From Streptomyces africanus (GTDB lineage: Bacteria > Actinomycetota > Actinomycetes > Streptomycetales > Streptomycetaceae): a DNA stretch of 64,000 bases. Shown here in pieces: positions 8,988 to 16,945 of the stretch; position 1 is the first letter of the stretch; the number at the start of each line of letters is the position of its first letter. A program made the position numbers and the translations under genes. The notes under the pieces were generated by a model. The model was not told the origin of the DNA. It made no database searches and worked only from the letters and a program-made list of their open reading frames with translations. The stretch spans positions 18,460 to 82,459 of the forward strand of contig NZ_MUKA01000100.1 of the NCBI RefSeq assembly GCF_002150735.1, written 5' to 3'.

Positions 8988-9909
8988 TCGCGACGCCGAG
9001 TGGCGGCCACTCCATATCTATCTGCCGATGTCCCTCCAGCCCACCTTCCTGCGGGACGTGATCCATCCAGTCGTGCGGGACGCCGGGATGCGGGACCGCT
9101 TCTGGTACTTGCGGTACTGGCAGGGCGGTCCGCACATCCGGCTCAGGCTCCACCGGGCGTCGGACGAGACCGTCGAGTCGGTGCGCGGCATGCTGGCCGC
9201 GGCGATGCCCACGCTCAACGCCGAGCAAGCCTCAGAGTACGAGGAGCAGTCCTCCCTCCAGCCGGGCCTGGCCGATCTCGAAGGGGCGAAGCCCGAGGAG
9301 GTCAGGGCGCCGGGCACCATCGAACCCGCCCCCTACTCGCCCGAGTACGCGAAGTACGGCGGGACCACGGGACTCCGCATCGCCGAGGAGCTCTTCCGCT
9401 CCACTTCGGCGGCGGTGCTGGATCTCCTCGCCGACCGGTCGGACCGTGAACTCAAGGCGTCGCCGGCGGGTCTGGCCATGCGCATCATGGCCATGTCCCT
9501 CAAAGGCTCCGGGCTGGACATGGAGCAGAGCCAGGATTTCCTCAGCGCCTATGAGGAGGACTGGCGCAGGTGGGTGCCGCCCGGTTACGAGGAGAAATGG
9601 GCGGCCGTGTACGAGAAGACGCGGAGCAGGGTGACGAACCTGTGCGGCGCGGTCTGGCGCGACGGAGCCACCGACGTCTTCCACGACATCTATGCCACTG
9701 CGCTGAATTCCACACTGTCGGTGCAGGAAAAACCGACGGGGAGTGACTTCGCGGAGCTCGCGCTCGAAGGAACCCCGTATGCCGGCTGCCTGGCCAACTA
9801 CATACACACGACCAACAACCGCCTGGGGATCCTTCCGGCTGCGGAGGCATTCCTGGCGTATGTCATCCGGAGTTCTCTGACCGAACTGCGGGTGCCGCAC
9901 AGGGCTTGA
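8968..9909 (+). CDS. LanB elimination protein (SpaB_C / thiopeptide-type biosynthesis protein)
   Basis: A 313-residue protein of the thiopeptide-type bacteriocin biosynthesis (SpaB C-terminal) family. It should eliminate glutamate from glutamylated Ser/Thr to give dehydroalanine and dehydrobutyrine. The motif FWYLRYWQGGPHIRLRL near residues 45-62 is the family hallmark. The start is TTG at 8968, 7 bases after GAGGAG, and it overlaps the end of the glutamylation gene by 20 bases, so the two subunits should be translated in step. No in-frame ATG gives a better start without losing conserved sequence. Confidence 0.92.
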   Translation: MSSTGTDRDAEWRPLHIYLPMSLQPTFLRDVIHPVVRDAGMRDRFWYLRYWQGGPHIRLRLHRASDETVESVRGMLAAAMPTLNAEQASEYEEQSSLQPGLADLEGAKPEEVRAPGTIEPAPYSPEYAKYGGTTGLRIAEELFRSTSAAVLDLLADRSDRELKASPAGLAMRIMAMSLKGSGLDMEQSQDFLSAYEEDWRRWVPPGYEEKWAAVYEKTRSRVTNLCGAVWRDGATDVFHDIYATALNSTLSVQEKPTGSDFAELALEGTPYAGCLANYIHTTNNRLGILPAAEAFLAYVIRSSLTELRVPHRA

Positions 9910-10025
9910 CCGGAGTACAGGAATCCGTTCGTGACTTTTTGGATTTCTTGGCTCTTGTCACCACAACTACCGCTATATGGCGGTAAGATGGAATGGCAAT
10001 CGAAACCGAAAGGGAGGTGTTTCAA
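9910..10025 (+). promoter_or_regulatory. Leader region of the precursor gene: inverted repeat and possible promoter
   Basis: This 116-base gap separates the LanB genes from the precursor. It holds a perfect 6-bp inverted repeat, TACCGC (9968-9973) and GCGGTA (9980-9985), overlapping a -10-like TAAGAT (9984-9989). No -35 element at a normal spacing is convincing. A 9-mer GGAATCCGT at 9920-9928 recurs upstream of the radical SAM gene (11449-11457). A separate, strong promoter for the precursor would be expected here, since precursor is needed in excess; the exact elements are not proven. Confidence 0.35.
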
Positions 10026-10181
10026 GTGGATGCTGCAGAACAGCTCGACCTGAACGCGCTGGAGATCTCGGATCTGATTGAAGACTCGAGCTACAGCGAC
10101 GAAACGCTGTCGCAGGTCATGGCGGCCTCGTGCACGACCACCGGCTGTACGACCAGCTCGTCGTCGTCCTCGTCGTCCTGA
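10026..10181 (+). CDS. Thiopeptide precursor peptide (berninamycin-type core)
   Basis: A 51-residue peptide starting at GTG 10026, 6 bases after a strong GGGAGGTG ribosome site (10012-10019). An upstream in-frame ATG at 9993 has no such site and would add 11 residues. The leader (about 34 residues) contains LDLNALEISDLIED, the acidic/hydrophobic segment typical of thiopeptide leaders and the likely docking site for the recognition-element proteins. The core is SCTTTGCTTSSSSSSSS (17 residues). Ser1 and a serine 9-12 positions later should form the pyridine, Cys2 and Cys7 thiazoles, and the Thr/Ser residues oxazoles and dehydro residues, leaving a Ser-derived Dha tail. The pattern SCTTT followed by poly-Ser is like the berninamycin precursor from memory. 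Confidence 0.95.
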   Translation: MDAAEQLDLNALEISDLIEDSSYSDETLSQVMAASCTTTGCTTSSSSSSSS

Positions 10182-10195
10182 CCGGACAGCTCAAC

Positions 10196-10288
10196 ATGTC
10201 GCTGTCACTGAGCCACAGTGACGAGACGCTGTCGCAGGCATCGTCCTGCGTCGGCACTGCCTGCGCGACATCATCGTCGTCTTCTTGA
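10196..10288 (+). CDS. Second, short precursor-like ORF (truncated duplicate of the thiopeptide precursor)
   Basis: A 30-residue ORF from ATG 10196, 14 bases after the precursor stop and in another frame. Its first part MSLSLSHSDETLSQAS aligns with the end of the precursor leader (SSYSDETLSQVMAAS). Its second part SCVGTACATSSSSS aligns with the core: Cys at the same two relative positions five residues apart, then Thr and five serines. The upstream leader half with the LDLNALEISDL docking segment is absent, and there is no clear ribosome site. It is either a decaying tandem duplicate or a minimal precursor. Translation by re-initiation after the precursor stop is possible but unproven. Confidence 0.6.
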   Translation: MSLSLSHSDETLSQASSCVGTACATSSSSS

Positions 10289-10304
10289 TGAGGCGGCGAG
10301 GATA

Positions 10305-10354
10305 GTTGCTGTCGCCGGGCGCCATTCAACGAATGCGCGCCCGGCGGCAGCGAC
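10305..10354 (+). terminator. Strong hairpin between precursor ORFs and pyridine synthase gene (attenuator-like)
   Basis: Arms 10305-10322 and 10337-10354 pair over 18 bp with only two G-U pairs; part of the 14-base loop can pair further (CATT with AATG). There is no T-run after it, so it is more likely an attenuator or a 3' stabilising stem for the precursor message than a full terminator. It would give more precursor transcript than synthase transcript. Confidence 0.6.
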
Positions 10355-10370
10355 GTACCCGGAGGTACGT
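10353..10370 (+). promoter_or_regulatory. Stem that masks the ribosome site of the pyridine synthase gene
   Basis: ACGTACC (10353-10359) is exactly complementary to GGTACGT (10364-10370) with a four-base loop. The GGAGG ribosome site (10361-10365) lies in the loop and the right arm, 8 bases before the GTG start at 10374. The left arm shares its first two bases with the end of the larger upstream hairpin, so the two structures compete, which could make ribosome access depend on the state of the upstream stem. Confidence 0.5.
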
Positions 10371-10373
10371 ATT

Positions 10374-11438
10374 GTGCATGTCTTTGTGACGATCCCCTTA
10401 GACGGTGGCGACAGAACGCTGCCGCAGGTGGTCCGCGGTTTCATCACCGACCTGTTCGGGCCGGCCCAGCCCCCCTGGCCGGGTGGCTTCTACTTCGTGC
10501 GCACGTGGGACCAGGCGACCGGACGCGACTGTCTGCAGATCAGCCTCGCATCCGATACGGCCACCGCAGGCGAGGCGCGCGACCGGGTCCAACGCGCGGC
10601 GGACGGCCACGGCTTGCGTCCGGCCACGGCGGAGGTCCCCTTCGAGGAGATCCCCTCCCCGCTGTGGAACTCCGGGATCGGCGGGGACGGGTTCGACGCC
10701 GCGGCGAAGCGGCTCTACCGCGCCGTGGCACCGGTCCTCGCCCGCAGCATGTCGGAGATCGGCGGCGACACGGCCAAGGCCTACCTGCTCGCACTGCGCC
10801 TGATGGTCGCGAATTCGGGCGCCACCCTGCTGGAGTCCGAGCAGCGGCAGATGTCGTCCCGCGACTTCGGCGAACTGCTCAGCCTCCGTATGCTCAGTTA
10901 CCGCTCACACTACGAAGGCGCCAAGACCGCGCAGGCCAAGGACCCCGATGCCTTTGAGCGTCGTTGTGCCGCCTATTACGAGAAATTCGGCTCGGCTGCC
11001 CTGGAGTTCATCGGCGACTGTGCGTCAGCCCCGTTGCCCGCCGCCGACGACCAGCCGGCCCGCGCCTGGGTGGACGTCGTCCAGCAGCACTTCGGCACCC
11101 TGCGCGACGAATGCCGCGCCGGACTCATCGCCCACGACGGGCCCACGCTCGACGACTTGCACCAAACCCCCGACGCCGCCTTGTCGCGCAGCAGCTTCCA
11201 CTCGAAGGAACTGTCGCACGAGATGTCGGACCTCCTGCACCGGAACCCGGATTTCCTGGCGTACCGGATTCAGACGAGCCTGCTGTACAGCTGTCTCTAC
11301 ACCATGGGATTCAACCTGGCTGAGCGGTTCCTCTTCTGCTACCTCCTCGCTCGCGCCAACGAGGAGCTGGCAGGAAAGTCGACCGAGGAACTGGCGGCGG
11401 GACTTGACGCCGTCGCCAAGGAACTCGCGAACAAATAG
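10374..11438 (+). CDS. Thiopeptide aza-[4+2] cycloaddition enzyme (pyridine synthase, TclM/TbtD-like)
   Basis: A 354-residue protein related to SpaB_C-fold pyridine synthases. It should join two dehydroalanines of the modified core, form the central pyridine, close the macrocycle and release the leader. It starts with a VHVFVTIP strand, has an early WPGGFYFVRTWDQ segment in the place of the YLRYW motif of its LanB cousins, and a long helical C-terminal half. GTG 10374 is chosen because GGAGG lies 8 bases upstream and the longer in-frame ORF (from 10218) reads through the second precursor ORF. Codon 9 is TTA (10398-10400), the rare leucine codon read by the bldA tRNA in Streptomyces, so translation may depend on development. 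Confidence 0.88.
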   Translation: MHVFVTIPLDGGDRTLPQVVRGFITDLFGPAQPPWPGGFYFVRTWDQATGRDCLQISLASDTATAGEARDRVQRAADGHGLRPATAEVPFEEIPSPLWNSGIGGDGFDAAAKRLYRAVAPVLARSMSEIGGDTAKAYLLALRLMVANSGATLLESEQRQMSSRDFGELLSLRMLSYRSHYEGAKTAQAKDPDAFERRCAAYYEKFGSAALEFIGDCASAPLPAADDQPARAWVDVVQQHFGTLRDECRAGLIAHDGPTLDDLHQTPDAALSRSSFHSKELSHEMSDLLHRNPDFLAYRIQTSLLYSCLYTMGFNLAERFLFCYLLARANEELAGKSTEELAAGLDAVAKELANK

Positions 11439-11527
11439 CTCTCTTACCGGAATCCGTCTGGATCTGGCTCCGCACGCCTCCAGCTACGCAATGGTCCGGC
11501 CGAAATCGACCTCAACGGAGGAGAATC

Positions 11528-13465
11528 ATGCACATTGTGCTCGCTAATGTGCCGTGGAGTCCGATCGGGTTTCCATCTCTGGCACTCGGACTGCTCAAGA
11601 GTCTCACGCTAAAGGAATTTCCCGACGCCCAGGTCGACGTGGTGTACGGAAACCTCGACTTCGTGGACTGGATCACCTCGCGCCGTCCCGACTTCAGCTA
11701 CGAGGACTACCGGTACTACGACCTCGAAAGCTGCTACATCGGGACCGGTGACTGGGTCTTCTCCTCGGCCCTCTACCACGACCCGAAGTGGAAGGTGCCG
11801 GAGTTCCTCGAGAAGTTCGGCCCCCAGGCGCCGACCGACCCCGGGCAGGACCTCGCCCACGGAACGACCGTGGAAAGCCGGACGCAGACCACGCTGTGGC
11901 TGCACGAACACGCCGAGGAGTTCACCAATGAACTCGCCGAGCGCATCGCCGCCGGCGAACCCGACGTCGTCGGCTTCACCACCACGTTCCAGACGCTCAC
12001 GGCATCCCTGGCGGTCGCCCGGCGGCTCAAGGAGCTGTCCCCCCGGACGGTGACGGTGTTCGGCGGCGCCAACTGCGAAGGGCCGATGGGCGAGGCGCTG
12101 CACCGCAACTTCGGCTTCATCGACTACGTGGTCCGCGGCGAAGGCGAGTTGGCCTGGCCGGGTCTGCTGCGCTCACTGCGCGAGGAACCGGCCTTCGAGG
12201 CCGTCCCGGGTCTGTGCTGGCGGGACGAGAGCGGGACCTCGGTGTTCAACGCCGTCAGCACCAAGCCACTGCCGCCGGCCGCGATGGTCCTGCCCCACTA
12301 CGACGAGTACTTCGCGCAGTTCTCGAAGTCGCACGCCCGGTTCTGGCTGGAGCCCAGGCTGGTCATCGAGAGTTCCCGCGGCTGCTGGTGGGGCGAGAAG
12401 CACCACTGCACCTTCTGCGGGCTGAACGGCGCCAGCATGATGTTCCGCAGCAAGCGGCCGGACCAGTTCATCGACGACCTCGTGACGTTGGCGAAGCGCC
12501 ACCGGATCCTCGACGTGATGATCGTGGACAACATCCTGGACATGGCCTACCTGGACTCGCTGCTGCCTCATCTCGCCGAGGCGGGGATCGACCTGCGCCT
12601 GATGTACGAGATCAAGGCCAACCTGCGCTACGAGCAGCTCGAGATCATCTCGAAGGGCGGCGTGGTCTGCATTCAGCCCGGGGTCGAGAGCTTGAGCAGC
12701 AAGGTGCTGAAGCTCATGGACAAGGGTGTCTCCGGCTGCCTGAACGTGCGCATGCTGCGGGACGCCGAGTCGCTGGGGCTGACCGTCATCTGGGCCTACC
12801 TCTACGGATTCCCCGGGGAGACGGACGAGGACTACGCCAAGATCATCGAGCAGTTCCCGAGGTTGCACCACCTGGGCCCGGCCGGCGGTGACGACCGGCT
12901 CGCGGTCCAGCGCTTCGCCCCGTACTTCGAGAACCCCTCGCTCGGCTTCCAGGAGCGGTGGGCGGCCTCTCAGTACGCGCTCACCTACGACCTTCCCGAG
13001 AAGGAACTGTTCGACATCGCGTACATCTTCGACGCGACGCACCAGGGCATCGGGAACGACATGGCGTGGAAACTGAGGGTCGGACTCGACGAGTGGCGCA
13101 ACCAGCACTGGCGCAGCCAGTTGTCCTACTTCGAGACCGACGAGGGCGTCACGATCACCAACACCCGGCCTGGCTTCGACTGGGACGTCGTCCAGCTCAC
13201 CACCGACGTCGAGCTCGCGCTCTTCCAACTGCTCGACCAGCCGAGGACGCTCCAGTACCTCGAGCGCGAATGCTCGAAGCGGTTCGGGCAGACGGACGTC
13301 AGCGCCGTGATCGACCGGTGGATGGAACTGGGCCTGATCTTCACGGACGACGGCCGGATGATTCACGTCGTCACCAGGGACCGCAACCAGAGGTTCATGC
13401 AGATCCAGGTGGGCCAGGGGCTGTCGGCATCCGACCGCCCGGCTCCGACGCCCGTGGCGGTGTGA
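11528..13465 (+). CDS. RiPP maturation radical SAM protein (C-methyltransferase type)
   Basis: A 645-residue protein. Residues 1-230 have a Rossmann-like cobalamin-binding-type fold (start HIVLANVPWSPIGFPSLALG, later a GGANCEG segment). The radical SAM site is a CX7CX2C cluster (GCWWGEKHHCTFC, about residues 288-300), the spacing seen in the ribosomal peptide maturation radical SAM family that includes peptide C-methyltransferases. The C-terminal ~90 residues look like a small winged helix that may bind the leader. ATG 11528 follows GGAGGAG. The likely reaction is C-methylation of a core residue. The methyl acceptor, and cobalamin use, are not visible in the sequence. Confidence 0.85.
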   Translation: MHIVLANVPWSPIGFPSLALGLLKSLTLKEFPDAQVDVVYGNLDFVDWITSRRPDFSYEDYRYYDLESCYIGTGDWVFSSALYHDPKWKVPEFLEKFGPQAPTDPGQDLAHGTTVESRTQTTLWLHEHAEEFTNELAERIAAGEPDVVGFTTTFQTLTASLAVARRLKELSPRTVTVFGGANCEGPMGEALHRNFGFIDYVVRGEGELAWPGLLRSLREEPAFEAVPGLCWRDESGTSVFNAVSTKPLPPAAMVLPHYDEYFAQFSKSHARFWLEPRLVIESSRGCWWGEKHHCTFCGLNGASMMFRSKRPDQFIDDLVTLAKRHRILDVMIVDNILDMAYLDSLLPHLAEAGIDLRLMYEIKANLRYEQLEIISKGGVVCIQPGVESLSSKVLKLMDKGVSGCLNVRMLRDAESLGLTVIWAYLYGFPGETDEDYAKIIEQFPRLHHLGPAGGDDRLAVQRFAPYFENPSLGFQERWAASQYALTYDLPEKELFDIAYIFDATHQGIGNDMAWKLRVGLDEWRNQHWRSQLSYFETDEGVTITNTRPGFDWDVVQLTTDVELALFQLLDQPRTLQYLERECSKRFGQTDVSAVIDRWMELGLIFTDDGRMIHVVTRDRNQRFMQIQVGQGLSASDRPAPTPVAV

Positions 13466-13474
13466 GAGGTGAGT

Positions 13475-14155
13475 GTGCACGTGCCGACGACGAACGATGT
13501 CACGACCATCCCAGGGAGCGGGTTCGACGTACGGTTCAGCCTGTGGCGCCACGGTGCCCGGGGAGTACGGTCCTTGCCGAACATGCACCTCGGCGACGGC
13601 GTACTCGGCGGGGACGTCGCGGACGAGGCACGCCGGATCCATGAGTCCGGCGCGCGGTTCGTGTCGGTCGAACCCCTTGTCGACCTCAGCGGGCGGCCCG
13701 GGACCGAGCACATGATCCCCGTGCTCTCCTTCATCCGCGAACTCACCAGCTACGGCGTGGAAGTGGACTGGCGGGCGCGCCTGGCGTCGGACGGCCCCGT
13801 GTGGTGGGTGTTCGGCCACCTCTTCCCCCCGTCGGTCCTGGAGGGTCCGCGCGGTGACGAGGTGCTGGCCGTCTGGCGGGCGAGGTACCACGTCGGCCGG
13901 TGCTTCTTCCGCCGGGGACCCGGATTCCTGCAGATCCGGGACCGGCGCCACGCCGGCTTGCGCCGGCTCACGGTCTCGGACGGCGCCCTCGTCTCCGCGA
14001 TCGACTCGTTGCTGGCCGACCGCGGCGCGGACTCCATGCCGGACCAGGCGATGTCGGTGTTCGAGAAGCAGCACCTGGTCGTCCGGATCGGCGGCGATGT
14101 GTGGTGGGCACCGTACCGGCTGAAGCGCTGGGCGTTGCCGGCCTGGGAGGTGTGA
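13475..14155 (+). CDS. DUF5825-like protein associated with RiPP radical SAM genes
   Basis: About 226 residues, beginning 9 bases after the radical SAM stop and therefore in its operon. The sequence is Trp- and Arg-rich (WRHGARGVRSLPNMHLGDG, VWWVFGHLFPP, FLQIRDRRHAGLRRLT) and has no transmembrane segment or signal peptide. It resembles the DUF5825 family as I recall it, often found next to radical SAM peptide methyltransferases, but the name is from memory. A partner or accessory role for the upstream enzyme is inferred from position alone. GTG 13475 is preferred because GAGAGG lies 5 bases ahead; GTG 13469 and 13481 are alternatives. Confidence 0.6.
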   Translation: MHVPTTNDVTTIPGSGFDVRFSLWRHGARGVRSLPNMHLGDGVLGGDVADEARRIHESGARFVSVEPLVDLSGRPGTEHMIPVLSFIRELTSYGVEVDWRARLASDGPVWWVFGHLFPPSVLEGPRGDEVLAVWRARYHVGRCFFRRGPGFLQIRDRRHAGLRRLTVSDGALVSAIDSLLADRGADSMPDQAMSVFEKQHLVVRIGGDVWWAPYRLKRWALPAWEV

Positions 14156-14160
14156 GCGGC

Positions 14161-14529
14161 GTGTACATCCAGATCGTCATTTGGAATCTGGAGAAGTCGG
14201 ACGCCACGGTCGAAAGCCTTCGCGAGTACCTCCGTGACTACGCGGTGGACGCGTTCTCCACGCTCAGGGGGATGCGGATGAAGACCTGGTTCGCGGACGC
14301 CGAGAGGGGTTACTGGGGCGCGGTGTACCTCTGGGACGGCGTGAACATGCAGAATCCGCTGTCGGTGAGCCGGGCGATCGAACTCATCGGCTATCCGCCG
14401 ACGTCCACGAGCGTGTTCGCTGTCGAGGCGATCGCGGAAGGCGTCAGCGCCATCGAGTCGTTCGCGGGCGTCGGCCGCGCCTTCGAGGAGGTGTCCGCCG
14501 CCGCGGACCCGGCCGGTGAATCGGCGTGA
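14161..14529 (+). CDS. Small YdhR/ABM-like ferredoxin-fold protein
   Basis: A 122-residue protein starting at GTG 14161, 10 bases after GGGAGG and 5 bases after the stop of the previous gene. The N-terminus YIQIVIWNLEKSD and the segment MRMKTWFADAERGYWGAVYLW followed by a late IGYPPTSTSVFAVEAI resemble the dimeric alpha/beta-barrel proteins of the YdhR/antibiotic-biosynthesis-monooxygenase class. Members of that fold can be cofactor-free monooxygenases, cyclases or just binding proteins, so activity cannot be stated. As the last forward gene of the cluster it is a candidate tailoring or accessory enzyme. Confidence 0.55.
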   Translation: MYIQIVIWNLEKSDATVESLREYLRDYAVDAFSTLRGMRMKTWFADAERGYWGAVYLWDGVNMQNPLSVSRAIELIGYPPTSTSVFAVEAIAEGVSAIESFAGVGRAFEEVSAAADPAGESA

Positions 14530-14536
14530 CTCGATG

Positions 14537-14579
14537 CGTCGGTGGTGATCGCCGCCGTGTGCGGTGGTCACCACCGACG
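14537..14579. terminator. Bidirectional terminator hairpin between the RiPP operon and the resistance gene
   Basis: Arms 14537-14550 and 14566-14579 pair over 14 bp with one G-U pair, with some extra pairing in the loop. It sits exactly between two convergent genes and is the only strong hairpin there. Confidence 0.7.
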
Positions 14580-14584
14580 TACGC

Positions 14585-15430
<846 letters not shown>

Positions 15431-15574
15431 TCACGATAGCAAGATCTCGTCGGCCCGCGAGCGGCCGGTGCGCCCGAGCCCTAAGGGACTGTAAGGACTT
15501 GGTTCCCGGCATTGAGTGAGCCTGTTCGCGCCGTCGACTCTGTGTGCTTCCGGGCCGCAGACAAGGGAGTTCCG

Positions 15575-16924
15575 ATGGCCACACAGACCACCGCCGAGCG
15601 TGCGCGGACACCGCGCCGGGACGAACGCAGGGTCGTCAGCAACATCGTGCGCGGATCGATCGGCAACCTGATCGAGTGGTACGACTGGTACGCGTACACC
15701 GCCTTCAGCGTCTACTTCGCCTCCGTCTTCTTCCCCTCCGGCGACCAGACCGCCCAGCTCCTGAACACCGCCGCGGTGTTCGCCGTCGGCTTCCTGATGC
15801 GGCCGATCGGCGGCTGGGTCCTGGGCCGGTACGCCGACCGCCGCGGCCGCCGCGCGGCGCTGACGCTGTCGGTGACGCTCATGGCGGCCGGTTCACTGAT
15901 CGTCGCGCTCACGCCGTCGTACGGCTCGATCGGGGTCGCCGCGCCGATCCTCCTGGTCACCGCACGGCTGCTGCAAGGCCTCTCGGTGGGAGGCGAGTAC
16001 TCGACCTCCGCCACCTATATGTCCGAGGTGGCCTCGCCCGGCCGCCGCGGCTACTACTCCAGCTTCCAGTACGTCACCCTCATCGCCGGCCAGCTGACGG
16101 CGCTCGCCCTGCAGATCGTCCTGCAACAGGTGCTCAGCGCCGCGCAGATGGAGTCCTGGGGCTGGCGGATCGCGTTCGTCGTCGGCGCCGCCGGGGCGGT
16201 GGTCGTGCTGTGGCTGCGGCGCGGCATGGACGAGTCCGAGAGCTTTGAGCGTGCCGCGTCGGAAGGCGAGCAGGAGAAGAGCGGCCCGGCCCGCGGCAGC
16301 CTGCGGCTGCTGCTGTCCTACCCGCGCCAGTGCCTGGTCGTCGTCGGGCTGACCATGGGCGGCACGCTGTTCTTCTACACGTACACGACCTACCTGCAGA
16401 AGTTCATGGTCAACACCAGCGGCATCGCCAAGCCCACGGCGGCCTGGATCAACTTCTTCGCGCTGCTCGTGTTCGTCGTGCTCCAGCCGGTCATGGGCCT
16501 GCTCTCCGACCGGGTGGGGCGGCGTCCCCTGCTGATCGCGTTCGGGGTGCTGGGCACCGTGGTGGTGGTGCCCTCGCTGACCCTGCTGTCGCACACCAGC
16601 GACCCGGTGTACGCGTTCGTGCTGATGGTCGTGCCGCTGGCGGTCAGTTCCCTGTACACCTCGATCAGCGCGGTGGTGAAGGCCGAGCTGTTCCCCACCT
16701 CGATCCGGGCGCTCGGCGTCGGCCTGCCGTACGCGCTGACCGTGGCCGTGTTCGGCGGGACCGCCGAGTACGTCGCCCTCTGGTTCAAGAACGCCGGACA
16801 CGAGAACTGGTACTTCTACTACGTCACCGCCTGTGTCCTGATCTCGCTGCTCGTCTACATTCGGATGCGCGAGACCTCCGACGCGTCGCCGCTGGACGAG
16901 GACGCTTCCCGGTCTCGCGACTGA
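15575..16924 (+). CDS. MHS-family MFS transporter (organic acid:H+ symporter, KgtP-like)
   Basis: A 449-residue, 12-helix transporter. The opening VRGSIGNLIEWYDWYAYTAF, the RYADRRGRR loop between helices 2 and 3 and the LQGLSVGGEYSTSATYMSE segment mark the metabolite:H+ symporter branch that includes 2-oxoglutarate, citrate and shikimate carriers. ATG 15575 follows AAGGGAG; an upstream in-frame ATG at 15512 would add a Cys-containing, unrelated extension. It is followed 22 bases later by a response regulator, sensor kinase and TAXI protein, so substrate-induced uptake of a carboxylate is likely. It is not expected to export the thiopeptide. Confidence 0.85.
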   Translation: MATQTTAERARTPRRDERRVVSNIVRGSIGNLIEWYDWYAYTAFSVYFASVFFPSGDQTAQLLNTAAVFAVGFLMRPIGGWVLGRYADRRGRRAALTLSVTLMAAGSLIVALTPSYGSIGVAAPILLVTARLLQGLSVGGEYSTSATYMSEVASPGRRGYYSSFQYVTLIAGQLTALALQIVLQQVLSAAQMESWGWRIAFVVGAAGAVVVLWLRRGMDESESFERAASEGEQEKSGPARGSLRLLLSYPRQCLVVVGLTMGGTLFFYTYTTYLQKFMVNTSGIAKPTAAWINFFALLVFVVLQPVMGLLSDRVGRRPLLIAFGVLGTVVVVPSLTLLSHTSDPVYAFVLMVVPLAVSSLYTSISAVVKAELFPTSIRALGVGLPYALTVAVFGGTAEYVALWFKNAGHENWYFYYVTACVLISLLVYIRMRETSDASPLDEDASRSRD

Positions 16925-16945
16925 CGAGGCGGGAAGGAGGCGACC

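Noticed and set aside
9955..9989. Promoter from TTGTCA (9955) to TAAGAT (9984)
   Set aside because: The spacing is 23 bases, too long for a normal promoter; kept only as a weak possibility in the leader region.
9993..10025. ATG 9993 as the start of the thiopeptide precursor
   Set aside because: No ribosome site ahead of it, and it overlaps the -10-like region. GTG 10026 has GGGAGGTG at the right distance.
10218..10373. Upstream extension of the pyridine synthase to ATG 10218
   Set aside because: It would run through the second precursor ORF and two hairpins and gives an Arg-rich, unrelated N-terminus. GTG 10374 has a good ribosome site.
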